From Angiostrongylus vasorum (lineage: Eukaryota > Nematoda > Chromadorea > Rhabditida > Metastrongylidae): a DNA stretch of 64,000 nt. The stretch spans positions 372,001 through 436,000 of the forward strand of contig JADANN010000274.1 of NCBI GenBank assembly GCA_018806985.1. The letters are read 5' to 3'. Positions 46,701 to 55,800 of this stretch are shown here, one piece after another (position 1 is the stretch's first letter; the number at the start of each line of letters is the position of its first letter). Made by a program: the position numbers and the translations under genes. The notes under the pieces were generated by a model that was given only the letters and a program-made list of their open reading frames with translations, had not been told where the DNA came from and searched no databases.

Positions 46701-49700
46701 TCGAGATTCCTACAGCGAATTCTTCTGCGAGTTGTCGAACCGTTGTACGTGTACTTGCTTACAAAAATGCCTTCAACTCAACGTTATGAATGCGTCAAAG
46801 ACCTTATCATTTTCAACGGCGAAGTCCCCGCTATAAAATTTTTGAAGCCAACGTCCCACTGTGGATTCATTAGCATCTCATTAGCCCCATACCTCATTAG
46901 TATTTTGGACCACCTGTGCTCCTCACGTCCGAGTTTGAATTCGAAAAAGTAAACTTATCGAAATTGTTGCCTTGATCTCTTAACTTTGAAACTTTCAAAT
47001 TTGTCAAAAACACATAGTATTATAATTAAACTATATATTATGTGAGCGTGTGTGGGAGCGGGTGGCGTAGTGGTTGGAGGTGCCACTGCAACACCCGTGG
47101 AATCGATCCCAACACCCATGGCTCACCAAGTCCTCCATCCCTCCGGGGTAGGCAGATTGGTACCAGACTTGTCTGGGAGGATAGCAGCACTGTATCGATA
47201 CATCGATAGGCCACCGCGAGTCATTGTAAAGGTCAGATATGTTTTCAGTCACCTCCAACAACACTGAATGAAGTCGAATGCATGGCGCATTCCTCAGGGA
47301 TCGATCAACGCCGAGAGCTTTATCCTTTATCCTTTATTATGTGAACGCAAAGAATCAGATCCTTATTGTTACATAACAGTGAATCATTCGGAAAAAAAAA
47401 TCACTGCTTAATCTTTTATTTTACACGACCCGCCTTTCACACATACTAAACAGATAACAGCAATTCTTCAATTCGATTCAGTTCTTCGACCCCATCATCC
47501 ACGAAGGTCTTCCGACTTCGTACGTGTGGCATCGGTTCCTGCTTGAGAATTCTCCCTTCATCATGAATGTCGTTGAATGTTGATCGAATAGGTTCTGCCT
47601 GGAATCCCGAGATAGTCGGGCTATAGTGTTCCCACTTGAACTGCAGAGAGTGGACGTTTCTCACACAAGTCCGGTACCAATTTCTCCACACCGGAAGGAT
47701 TAAAGGGTTGCTGAGCTCGGTACGGGGTCGAAACAGCAACGGCTCGTGATGATTCGCATCACTGCTACTGTGCTACCTGATCCCTAATTGTGAACAATTT
47801 ACCACTAGTAAATGGTTATATCACGAACAATTTATTACAAAACGTGTTCAAATTCGGACTTCTCACTTTCATACGCTTCCACATACTGCACAATGTTAAA
47901 ATAAAGTTGTTAACATCAGAATAACAAATAAAGATCAATGGGAATCGTCCAAGTCGTTACACGAGATAAAGACATAAAATGCCACTACCTACTCTACAAG
48001 GTTACACGGCATTTGACAATGCTGTCAAGAACAAATATCTTAAACACACGAAAGGTACCCCTAAGAAAACTTGTTGATAAGAAGGTATTGCACCACTTTT
48101 TAGCATTGACGGTTATTTTAAAATGTATTTGCAGCAAAACAATTTTCAAACCGACCGTCATTTAACTCCGGTATTGAAGTAATAAGAAATACGTGTTTTT
48201 TAATTGTCGAGCTTACACGAGGTCAACAGTTATGCTCATTTCGGCTAAAGTTTCGACGTCTTCGTCTTCATCAGAGCCGATGATCCGAGTCGATAATCCA
48301 CAGTTGTTCTTCTTCTCAATGTGACGTATTCGTAATCGCACCGAGACGGATTGTATTTGCAGAATTTCGAGAAAATATAGTAGGACACTTAAATGGCTCG
48401 TTCACGAGTTATTCAGGCTCCACTGGCACATTTTTCCATTGGTTTCCGTCTTACACGATAGTCGTCCATAAATGCAAGCTTTTCCGAGCATGGCAACTAA
48501 GAATCTCATTATGTGATCAGTAAACCATTTCGAACTATGAATGCAGGTAGTTGACGAGATCCACTAACATTTCCCACCTTCTACGAGTAATCTTTGTTTT
48601 TCCTCATACTCTTGAAGTTGACTCTACAGTCCTCATTCATTAGCGTCAGTTTTCATTACAGGACAGCCGCATCTATGTGTCGTTTTTCGTGTATTTCCTG
48701 AGTATTAAAGACCAGATAACTTTTGAAAATCTAATGTCCTAGCTATCGCTAGATGTTGTGCGTGCTAGTCAACTTCCACAAGACGTTCTTCAAGCGCTGA
48801 AATGTTCACGGAATTTTTTATGTGTCTCATCCTACGTCTCTATTGCACAACTAAGCGCTGAAATGGCAATGGAGTCAAAACTATGAATACAGTCTTTGGT
48901 TGGTCTCATGATAGGTAGCTTCTCTGAAATCGCCAGGCACGTGTTCGAAAGATATTTTTCAGAATATGGCATGGTTCAGACCTTGTTATAGAGAAAGTTG
49001 TCCCCCATTGTCGGAATCCACGAAAACTTGAAGGCGAAACATATAAGGAAGGTCACCTGCTGAGAAAAGTTAACAACAGATGGAAGAGAAAGAACGGAAA
49101 ATGGAAGTGAATGGACTTCAACCGGATGCAGACTCTCTCTAGCACAACCAACTATAAGACAGACAGAGGCATTTAGAACTAACATAAACGAGTTGTACAT
49201 GTAGCTCCAAATGCGGGATATTACTTGTACATGTCAGTATGCTCGGCTTAGTCCACGAAAACGGACGACATTGGTGAGGAAAAGAAGTGAATGGAACATG
49301 TGCCAGTGCTTGCATTCTTTGTGGTGACGACCCGTCCAGGTAACTAGGTAAGAATGGTGTCGATGACCCACGTGGAGTATTTAGCATCACACATTCAAAC
49401 AGCTGTCCATACTACCGGCTTTCCTACTGCCCCTATTTTCTGCCTCTTTTTTCTTAACATGACCCTTCACCACACCTATGCGGATCCCAGCACTTGAATT
49501 CGATTCGCTTTCCTCGCACCCGACATCCACAATGGTCTTTGAACACTTCGCGCGTTGTATCGGCTGATAATTGAGGGTTTTCTATTCTCTATAAATGTCG
49601 TAGAATGCTGATCCAGTCAACACTTATTGCAGTCTTGGAGATAGCCGCGTAAGTCGTCCCGCTTGGATTGAAGGAAAGCGTTGGAGAGGCGGTCGAACTA

Positions 49701-51826
49701 GCGTCCTCGCTTCGTGATCAATGGCATCATTAACCACTGCGCTACCTCCCTTCGCCCATTTTATAAAATTTAATGGTTCTTCGCATACACGTTTAAGCAA
49801 TCGGTTTACCCCAAACTAGTTGTTATGGAAGACCCGTAGACAGCGACAAACCTATTGTTTGACCATCATTCTTGACTTCATTTTGCGCAACGAACCAACA
49901 AAATTCACTTTCTCAACACTCTTCAACGAGGAGCACAACGCATTCTACATTGCTTTCAACATCATAGGCAGCATCTCTGTCACTCCTTCTCAGTTTTAAT
50001 GAACAAAAAAATCTTCTTTCTTTCAAAAATCAAATTCCTTCCTAAGATTCTTTGTAGTGATCCCAACTTGTAAAATCCAATTCTGAAATGCTCATTCCAA
50101 GCAAGGAAAAATACACAGAAGCACACGTGTTATACGACATAGGAAAGAAAAAACTAATAAATTAATAAAAAAGTCTTCGCAGTTCTCCATGCTTCTAGAA
50201 GCATTACTATCTTTTATGTGTGTGACGGAAAAAAAATCTTGTCCACCATCTAGAAAGGGTGCAGTCGGAATCTAGTAGTTGGTTCTCGAACATGTCAAGT
50301 ATACTTTACGTATTTTCCAAGGTAAAATTTGCATCTAGAGGACATGAGAAAAGACCACCATCTACCGCCCAAAAACTGAACCACACAGGCACAAAAAAGG
50401 AGAAAGCTCTCTGCGTCGATCTATCCCTGAGGGATGCGTCATGCACTCGACTTCATTAAGCATCGTTCGCGGCGGCTGAATGCACATCTGGCCTCCACAA
50501 TGACTCGCAGTGGCCCAAGAATGTATCGAGCCAGTGCTGCTACCCTCCCAGACAAGTATGCTACCAATTTGCCGAGCCCGCAGGAACGGAAGGCTTGGTG
50601 AGCCTTGGGCGCTGGGATCGATGCCACGTGTACTGCAAGGCGGGTCCATCCACTGCGCTACACGCGCCCACACTGGCATAGATAATGGAAACTGAAGATG
50701 GATCGAGCTTAATCTTCATGGACCTCTCATCGACAATGAACAAGAAGTCCAAGATACTGAAGACAATATGGAACCTTCTGTGTTTGGTATTTGATAATCT
50801 CATTGTCTCTGTAATAATAACCAAAACTGTGAATTTTAAAGCATGAAGTAGCGAACTGTAAGGAGAAACCTTCATGAATAAGTCCAAATTATGGGAATTG
50901 CAGGTTGCATAATAAACTATTTTTTTGCACAACACTAAGAACACTTGTGTGCCGTTGCGTTAATAATAGTTCGAAGTCTTCAGTGTTTCCAAAAACAGAA
51001 TGAGAAGGCATGGCGATAAATGCACGTTTTGTGGAAGTTCCCATAAACAATAGTTCTAGTGATGTCAAATATATATCCGTGGTGAAAATCCACTCGCCTT
51101 CTCAATGGGTTTGCCATCTCACAACAAACAAGAGGGTGTAGCTAAATGGTATACTTCTAAGTGCAACCACATCAGCAACATCTCAGTAGTGTACTCACCA
51201 TCAACATGCAAAGACAGTCTCTTATACAATGCGATGTGTAAAGAATAGCTTTCCTCAAACGATCCCATGCACATTTGCGGTCAGATAGGGCGCGTGTGGA
51301 GAAGTGGTCGGAGGCGCCCGCAACATATGGGATCGATCTCAGCGCCCCTGGCCCACCAAGCCCTCCATTCTTCCGGCGTCAGCAAATTGGTACCAGACTT
51401 GTCTGGGAGGATAGGACCACTGGCTCGATACATCAGTAGGCCACCATGAATCATTGTAAAGGCCAGATATACATTCGACCAGCTCCGAATGATGCTTAAA
51501 GAAGTCGAATGCATGGCGCATTCCTCAGAGATTGATCAACGCTGAGAGCTCTGTCTCCTAGCATTTTAAGCTAAATTGAATGGAAAATGTAAAATTAAAA
51601 TGCAGTCTCTATGAGGCAAAAATAAACAGCTGACAAGAAAACAGGTTCTAGATATATGATGCGTTCTAGCTAAACATGCAATATCGAGCTTTCAACGTGA
51701 TATGTATTTGATCTTCTACATTTAGTATAAATGTCTCTAAAAAGAAGTAAGAATAACTAAGTCATAAAAACTTCCCACCTTTGCAGATAGCGTTTGCAGT
51801 AACAATTTCCTCACACCGAAAATCAT
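31792..51826 (-). CDS. sucg-1: Succinyl-CoA ligase (GDP-forming) beta subunit, mitochondrial
   Basis: Eleven minus-strand exons: 51826-51779, 45916-45784, about 45313-45117, 43875-43723, 43571-43482, 41022-40926, 40855-40767, 37361-37280, 37154-37012, 36901-36781 and 31901-31792; about 420 aa. Exon 1 encodes [16 protein letters not shown], a basic mitochondrial presequence, 3 bases after a TTTAG acceptor. The ATP-grasp region follows ([58 protein letters not shown]), then the ligase domain ([51 protein letters not shown]). The ...[20 protein letters not shown] text fits the GDP-forming rather than the ADP-forming paralogue. The subunit pairs with the alpha chain in the TCA cycle. All junctions are in phase except exon 2 to 3 (see findings). 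The introns are packed with mobile elements; the last is 4.9 kb. Confidence 0.93.
31911..33068. mobile_element. 1.1 kb fold-back: two 5'-truncated Penelope-like copies facing apart
   Basis: Left arm about 31973-32450 and right arm about 32570-33052 are near-complete inverted repeats, roughly nine bases in ten identical by eye, with a spacer of about 120 bp. Read outward, each arm encodes the end of a GIY-YIG endonuclease ([33 protein letters not shown]) and then a non-coding tail with the hammerhead-like motif and an AACACCTCGTG terminus. The spacer side of the right copy also encodes the start of GIY-YIG. AATAAGTCATGAGTA-like text flanks both ends (31907 and 33054), suggesting a target-site duplication. 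It sits in the last intron of sucg-1, about ten bases from the final exon. Confidence 0.85.
33088..33300. mobile_element. Inverted pair of hammerhead-like Penelope termini
   Basis: The left half (minus) reads GGCTCTGAGAAAGACGATG, TCGAAAAGTTAGCC (33116-33152). The right half (plus) reads GGCTCTGAGTAAGACAAAG, AAGTCGAAACGTTAGAC (33231-33266). The tail GAAAGAATACATATT...GCTGGTTTTTCAA recurs after the next copy at 33660-33715. Confidence 0.7.
33470..33720 (+). mobile_element. Penelope-type terminal repeat with degenerate hammerhead-like motif
   Basis: CATCGGCTATGAGGAAAGCG, AAAATGTCGAGACATTAGCC at 33597-33638, then the same GAAAGAATACATATT tail as the preceding element. The upstream 120 bp match the 44.2 kb copy in reverse. 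Confidence 0.6.
34720..35070 (+). mobile_element. SINE, family S2, with clear tRNA-like head
   Basis: The head at 34908 reads GACCTCGGTGGTGCAGTGGG then TAACACGTGAGC, close to polymerase III box A. It is followed by GAGTTTTGCAAATTTCTCAGC, ATTTCACATAATACTCTGCC and a GGCAATAAATAAAAAGTT tail. The preceding 170 bp are the body of another S2 unit, so this is again a multi-unit array. Confidence 0.75.
35455..35930 (+). mobile_element. SINE family S2, two tandem heads
   Basis: Two heads at 35480 and 35785 share GAGAAAGGCGAAACGAA, GTGTGGTGG/CCGCTGAACACGTTAGC, CCGGAAACGGTAATAGCG and GACACCTGCGGCCCGGAG. The body between them carries AACTGGGTTCAAAGCCGATT and CGTTGACGGGTGATTGCTG. Confidence 0.8.
35931..36780. 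other. sucg-1 intron sequence, nothing recognised
   Basis: No shared repeat or open segment of note. Confidence 0.35.
37400..37905 (-). mobile_element. Penelope-like element 3' end with GIY-YIG remnant
   Basis: Homologous to the left arm of the fold-back at 31.9 kb. The minus strand gives [20 protein letters not shown] from a GIY-YIG endonuclease, then a tail with GGCTCTGAACAAAGCG, AACC, ACAGAAACGTCAGCC (37494-37530). The flanking CCCACTTTCTATTAA is shared with 31930 and 22300. Intronic in sucg-1. Confidence 0.75.
37985..40600 (+). mobile_element. Penelope-like retroelement, decayed near-complete copy
   Basis: Plus-strand pieces in order, in broken frames: a reverse-transcriptase N-terminal block ([29 protein letters not shown], near 38240-38340), motif [14 protein letters not shown] (38670), motif [10 protein letters not shown] (38878), the catalytic block CRCTDDC (38938; family YxDD), the thumb region WHRKPS...[19 protein letters not shown] (39110-39290) and GIY-YIG remnants ([12 protein letters not shown] at 39700, then after an insertion [20 protein letters not shown] at 40180). 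The hammerhead-like motif (40507-40545) and an AACAACCTCGTG terminus (40570) close it. Family D sequence interrupts it at 39778-40148. It lies in a sucg-1 intron and is inactive. Confidence 0.85.
39778..40148 (+). mobile_element. Dispersed repeat family D inserted in the Penelope-like element
   Basis: Full-length plus-strand D copy (from CAACGGTTTACCGCCTCATC to GGACGGGCCGTTCAAGTATC). It is flanked by a 47-49 bp imperfect direct repeat of the Penelope GIY-YIG code (39727-39773 and 40155-40203), as expected of a long target-site duplication. Confidence 0.8.
41105..41400 (+). mobile_element. RTE-type LINE 3' fragment
   Basis: Matches the C-terminal region of the LINE at 28.3-28.6 kb: [17 protein letters not shown]-like, ARPPTR-like, ASRTHATL-like. 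A few hundred bases only, truncated and frameshifted, in the sucg-1 intron. Confidence 0.8.
41512..41817. mobile_element. 306-bp element with perfect 12-bp terminal inverted repeats and paired hammerhead-like motifs
   Basis: Begins ACTGAGCTGACA and ends TGTCAGCTCAGT, exact reverse complements. Inside, a minus-strand motif (GGCTCTGAAGAAGGCTTAGG, CACCGGAACGTTAGTT, 41573-41612) faces away from a degenerate plus-strand motif (41745-41785). It resembles the inverted pairs at 22.4 and 33.1 kb. Confidence 0.65.
42225..42700 (-). mobile_element. SINE family S2 with an inverted second head
   Basis: A full antisense S2 unit (42235-42545) with short repeated flanks (CTGCCTACTAC.ATTTTTTTACGGCAG at 42225 and 42525). 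It is followed by an antisense head fragment (42570-42615) and, directly after it, a sense head (42615-42695), forming a small inverted repeat. Confidence 0.75.
42701..43480. other. sucg-1 intron sequence, nothing recognised
   Basis: AT-rich, with no shared repeat or conserved coding segment beyond the neighbouring exon. Confidence 0.35.
44085..44360 (-). mobile_element. Penelope-type terminal repeat with hammerhead-like motif
   Basis: GCGAGGTTGTTAGC terminus; the minus strand reads GGCTCTTATGGAGACGAAGG, CGTTGAAACGTTAGCC (44112-44149). The companion sequence matches 28.75-28.95 kb. In a sucg-1 intron. Confidence 0.7.
44575..44945 (-). mobile_element. Dispersed repeat family D
   Basis: Antisense D copy: CTGGATACTTGGATAGCCCG, ACCAGGACGGTGGTGGATCC, TAGCTGGGCTTCCTGATAG, with ACTCTATTGGTA at the far end. 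Intronic in sucg-1. Confidence 0.8.
45955..46345 (-). mobile_element. Dispersed repeat family D
   Basis: Antisense D copy directly upstream of sucg-1 exon 2: GATACTTGATAAATAATATGG, CGGCACGTCCTCACTGG, CAGGACGGTAGTAAATGATC, AGCCACGATGAGGCAG. Intronic. Confidence 0.8.
46620..46975 (-). pseudogene. Mariner transposase N-terminal fragment
   Basis: On the minus strand, FEFKLGRE, then [29 protein letters not shown] give the mariner helix-turn-helix region (compare 13.15-13.3 kb). An ArgGlnLeuAlaGlu-like patch follows. It is truncated and frameshifted, in sucg-1 intron 1. Confidence 0.75.
47044..47340 (+). mobile_element. tRNA-derived SINE, family S1, full-length
   Basis: The plus-strand head GGTGGCGTAGTGGTTGGAGG (box A-like) and GTGGAATCGATCCC (box B-like) are spaced about 45 bases apart. 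The S1 body (GTACCAGACTTGTCTGGGAG, GATACATCGATAGGCCACC) follows, and the tail is (CTTTATC)n. This is the best copy for defining the family. Confidence 0.9.
47425..47790 (-). mobile_element. SINE, family S3, diverged
   Basis: Minus strand: GTAGCACAGTAGCAGTG then GTTTCGACCCCG as tRNA-like boxes, followed by the S3-like GGAAGACC, CAACATTCAACGACATTCATGA body in antisense. Confidence 0.65.
48205..48345 (-). mobile_element. Penelope-type terminus with the best hammerhead-like core
   Basis: ACACGAGGTCAACAG terminus. The minus strand at 48278-48243 reads GGCTCTGATGAAGACG, AAGA, CGTCGAAACTTTAGCC, with a perfect CTGATGA core, a four-pair stem II and closing GGCT/AGCC. In sucg-1 intron 1. Confidence 0.75.
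48346..49490. other. sucg-1 intron 1 sequence, nothing recognised
   Basis: Frames at 48976-49200 and 49139-49390 (minus) lack motifs and borders. Confidence 0.35.
49495..49762 (-). mobile_element. tRNA-derived SINE, family S3
   Basis: Minus-strand head: GGTAGCGCAGTGGTTAATG (box A) and GCTAGTTCGACCGCC (box B). The body is shared with 23.6-23.9 kb (GGCTATCTCCAAGACTGC, GATCAGCATTCTACGACATT, AAAGACCATTGTGGATG). Confidence 0.85.
50402..50672 (-). mobile_element. tRNA-derived SINE, family S1
   Basis: Complete antisense S1 copy, from CTCTCTGCGTCGATCTATCC through ACTCGCAGTGGCCCAAGAAT to the head (GTGTAGCGCAGTGG on the minus strand). In sucg-1 intron 1. Confidence 0.85.
51283..51560 (+). mobile_element. 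tRNA-derived SINE, family S1
   Basis: Plus-strand S1 copy: GCGTGTGGAGAAGTGGTCGG head, GGGATCGATCTCAGCGCCC, GACTTGTCTGGGAGGATAGG, ending CTCAGAGATTGATCAACGC and TGAGAGCTCTGTC. It lies close upstream of sucg-1 exon 1 on the opposite strand sense, within intron 1. Confidence 0.85.
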
Positions 51827-52897
51827 AACCTAAACCGTTTACTCAAAATATAAGTGTTCAACAAGGAGTTTGGTATTGTTTGTACTAATCGCTAAAGAGA
51901 AAACAGCACGTTGAAACTCACGCTGCCCCTAATACGATCCAAGCAGGTGACCAGTTATATGGTATCTTTGGCTTCTATTACTACATCTCAACGTAAGTAG
52001 TTAGGAATATTAGCCATCAACGAAAACACCAACAAAGTGAACCGAGCAATTTATCATTTTAAAAGGAATTTGAAAGCTAACAGCACTGTAAAACATTCAG
52101 CTATAATTTAGACGTACACAATCGTCAACTACAGTCAAACAATTAAATTAACTTTAAAACCACTGAATTCCAAAGAAACGAACAAATGTTGTGGGTGTGG
52201 CTGTGAAACTAAAAATAAAATTCTTTAAATAAGTAATCATAGTTATCCATACAGTTCGCCAAGAAATGCCCTATAATAACAATGACATGGCGCGAACATT
52301 TTGCCCATCTGAGAAACAAAGCACATTTAGGATATCAGCACAATAATGGAAGTTAAGGGGTACGAAGAGGCTACTGGGAAACTAATTGGTTCTGGATTAA
52401 CTGAATAATATAGGCAAAAGCAGTGAACAACAATTGTATATGTGGCATTAAAAACAACACTAAAGGTGAGGTGTTGTTTTCGTGGCCGAATAGGATTAAA
52501 AAGTATACGAGTATATAGTAAGAAATGGAAGAGGAAAAGAACATTTCTTCCTTCCACTACTGCATAGAAAGTAAGTGTATTAGCTTTCACGAAAAAGATG
52601 ACAGAAAAGAATTCAATTTGTGTTAAACCATTAGTCCATCATAGTAAAACTTACCACAGTGAAGTACCAACCAAAATAAATGCTTTGAACAACCACCAAG
52701 TCTACGATTGTAAGAACGTGAACGTTTTCATGCACGTGCAACACACGAGTACAACTACAATTAGTAGATTTAGTTTGTGCAATTACTTGAAAATTACAAG
52801 ACTAGTATTTTCTTTTGGTCGTAACAGCTATGCATCGTATGCTCTGCGAATTTGGGAAAACACTTTCTGGAATTCCATGTGGATCGAAAGGAACCAG
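51827..52897. promoter_or_regulatory. Gap between the hexokinase 3' end and the sucg-1 start
   Basis: The two genes share the minus strand, 1.07 kb apart. The gap must hold the hexokinase 3' UTR and sucg-1 upstream sequence. GGTTTAG (minus strand, AG at 51831-51830) just before the ATG may be a trans-splice acceptor. No coding or repeat family was recognised. The distance is larger than usual for a nematode operon, so co-transcription is open. Confidence 0.4.
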
Positions 52898-55800
52898 TTA
52901 CAGCTTCATCTTCTCAGCAACGGCAGCAATAAGCGCAGCACCACGAGCACTACCTTCGTCGGCAGGGACCAGTTCCCACTAAATAAATTCTTTTTTTGTG
53001 CAGAAATAACAAATATGAGCTCATTAGGCAGATTAGTTCTTGCAGCAGATTTTGGGTATACAAAGAAATTTAGGCTGCTCCTTTACATTTATTTGTCATG
53101 ATCAACTTGTTACACAGCTTATTTACCATACTTTGTGGCGATATCTTGACCAAAAAACCAAATCACTCTGTTATAAAAGGATATGCAGTTCTGGAATGCG
53201 CTCTACGCATGAGAAGTTAACTGTGTTCAAACACTCTGTTTGAAATGCTTTTTTAATTCAGATGATAGGAGCACCTACAGAATAGTGTGATAAAAAATAG
53301 AAAAAAAAAGGTAGAAATCAGAGCATACCTCGGTAGATAACGGCGCAAGATCTGTGAGCTTTTCTTCTAACAGCTTATGGTAAATTGGATGAAATTGAAT
53401 CAATGCACCACCCACACCAATCTTTACTTTAGAGATGTCCAAATGACGAAGCAATGCACTGATTGCTGAAAAACAAAGCAGGAATTTTAAAGCGTGTAAA
53501 ACACGGGTTTTTCTATTGCGTTGCATTCATTTTCCTAAGTCCTTGTTCAGCTCCGACACCTCTATATATCAGAACTACAAAACAAATCAAAGCAAGAGAT
53601 GTTAAACTAACCAGCTGCGACAATGGCTGCACTGCGATTTGACACAACAAAGCAAACATCACGGATGATGTGATAATCACCAGAACCATGCATCGGCACA
53701 TCTAGCTCATCACATATACGCCGACAGGCTTTATAGCTGTTATCTTCCTCACTATAACATGTGGTAATGCTTTTAAATTACAAAAAATCAACGTAAAAAA
53801 GTAATCATTGCTTCAAATATAAACTCAAAAAAGAAAATATTCCAGAATTTAAGGAACGTACGCTAATATTTCGCTTATATATTTTGTTGGAAAACTGTCG
53901 GTCTCATCCAACTTTTCACAGGGATGACCATCGAACAACACTCTGTCCAGTACGAGTTGCGAGAGAATGCGACGCACCAGTTCACCCAAATAGAGTGCAC
54001 CTGTCAACTTGTCGATACTGGAAACATTTTCAATCACATAGAGAAAGAAAAAGATTTGCAAATGTAGCGAGAATTTATCATGCAAGGAAGTAAAAGTCAT
54101 TATCAGACTAACATTTGCTTTCCTTTATGAACGGAAGCTTCATCAATCTCCTTATCGAATTGGGTAAGAATAGAATCCAGCTCTCCTGGAAATTAAGAAT
54201 GACATTTACTGCTTCTTTAAAGATTTTTTTACATTGTAGTTAAAGGGTTGAAGAATGAGCAAACGACAAATCTTTTAGAAACTGATAAATACCGCTTGTT
54301 GTACACGGCTAATGCACTTTGACTTCCCTGATAATGCTGGCGTTTTTCGAATACATCCCAGTTGTCCTCCTGTTAAATAACCATTTCGCGCAATAGTATG
54401 ATTCCAAATCACCCTATCTAGAAAGTCACTTCAAGTTTTCACTATCCCACAGGTATCACACCATCGTGATACGATCTGAAATAGTCCGCACTATCACCCT
54501 TCGCGTGGTGACTGGGAAGGTGGCCAGTAAACGATCATTTCTCCATGCCGCGTTTCAGAGTACCCTGGTGTGCTCTGCTCGCTCTAGGACTCCCTGAGCA
54601 TGGTATCTATATTTCATGGGTTTCGTCAAGGATTCTGAACATCGGGTCGACGACCTTTCCCCGTTTGATGTCCCGAGGAATCCAGTCGCTCACGACTCCT
54701 GCTCATCGGTTTTTCTTCAGACACATTACGTCCTCAGCCCACCTTATCTTCAACAATTTGGCATATAGCACGGCGTCGTTGATTCTTGATTGCTAATATA
54801 GATCAGAGCTTTGGATCCCTCTATCATTTGGATGATACGAAGTACTCCAAGCATCGTCTTTTCGACTACGAGTCCTATAAGGCTCGCTGGTCATAGATCC
54901 TGTTTACGTAGCGACCAGGTTTCCAACGCATACACAAGGGCACGGAAATTCTTGGAGTCGAAGGTGGGCGCATGGGATGAAGTGTTCCTTGTACTCTTCA
55001 TTACGTCCTCGACGGACTCCAAAAATCCCCAAGCCGGTCGATTTCTGCTGCAAACTCTGGAGCTGAGGCGTTCAATGTGTTGATTTTTTGATCCAGATAC
55101 ACGTAGCTGGAACATTCGGAGATATTCATTCCAATGAGTGTGAATAAGCCATACGAAACCGGGGCGCCCTTCATGAAGAATTTAATCGAAGACAAATCCT
55201 TCCACAGATGTTATCAAACCCGGCTAGCGCTTCGCCTGGCAGTGTTTGGTGCTATAAGAACGATGTCATCAACAAAGCAAAGATGGTGTAATTGTTCATC
55301 ATTGACTTTCCCTCCCATGTTGTTCCACCCCAGTGTTCGCAGTGATGTTCTCGAGAGTGGGGCGAATAACTTTGGAGAGGTTGTATTGCCTTGTCTAACT
55401 TCTTTTGACGTCGACGTTAACATCGTTGCAGAATGGTGATATTTTGCTTGTGGAATCTTTATACAGCTCACGAAGAAGCGTTATTTACTGGGTAGGGACT
55501 CCCTGGCTGTTCGCGGCTTCCCTATCTGCTTCTATCTCAATTGAGTCAGAAGCCTTCTTCAAGTCGATGAAAGTGAGACAGAGCGGTCTTTTGTATTCTC
55601 CCGATATTTCAATGAGCCTCGTTATCGTGTGGATGTGGTCCATCGTTTTAAATCCTTTTAGAAATCCTGCTTGCTCATTTCGTTGTCCTTCGCTCAGTGT
55701 TTTGTCAATCCTGTTTAGGATGAGTTGAGTAAAAAGTTTGTAGACGACAGACAGTAAGCAGATTGGGCGATAGTTGCTGGTCTCGTAGAGGTCACTGTTC

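Noticed and set aside
47044..47120. tRNA gene at the head of the S1 element
   Set aside because: Box A and box B are present but the cloverleaf is not complete and the same head recurs in a repeat family, so it is a SINE.
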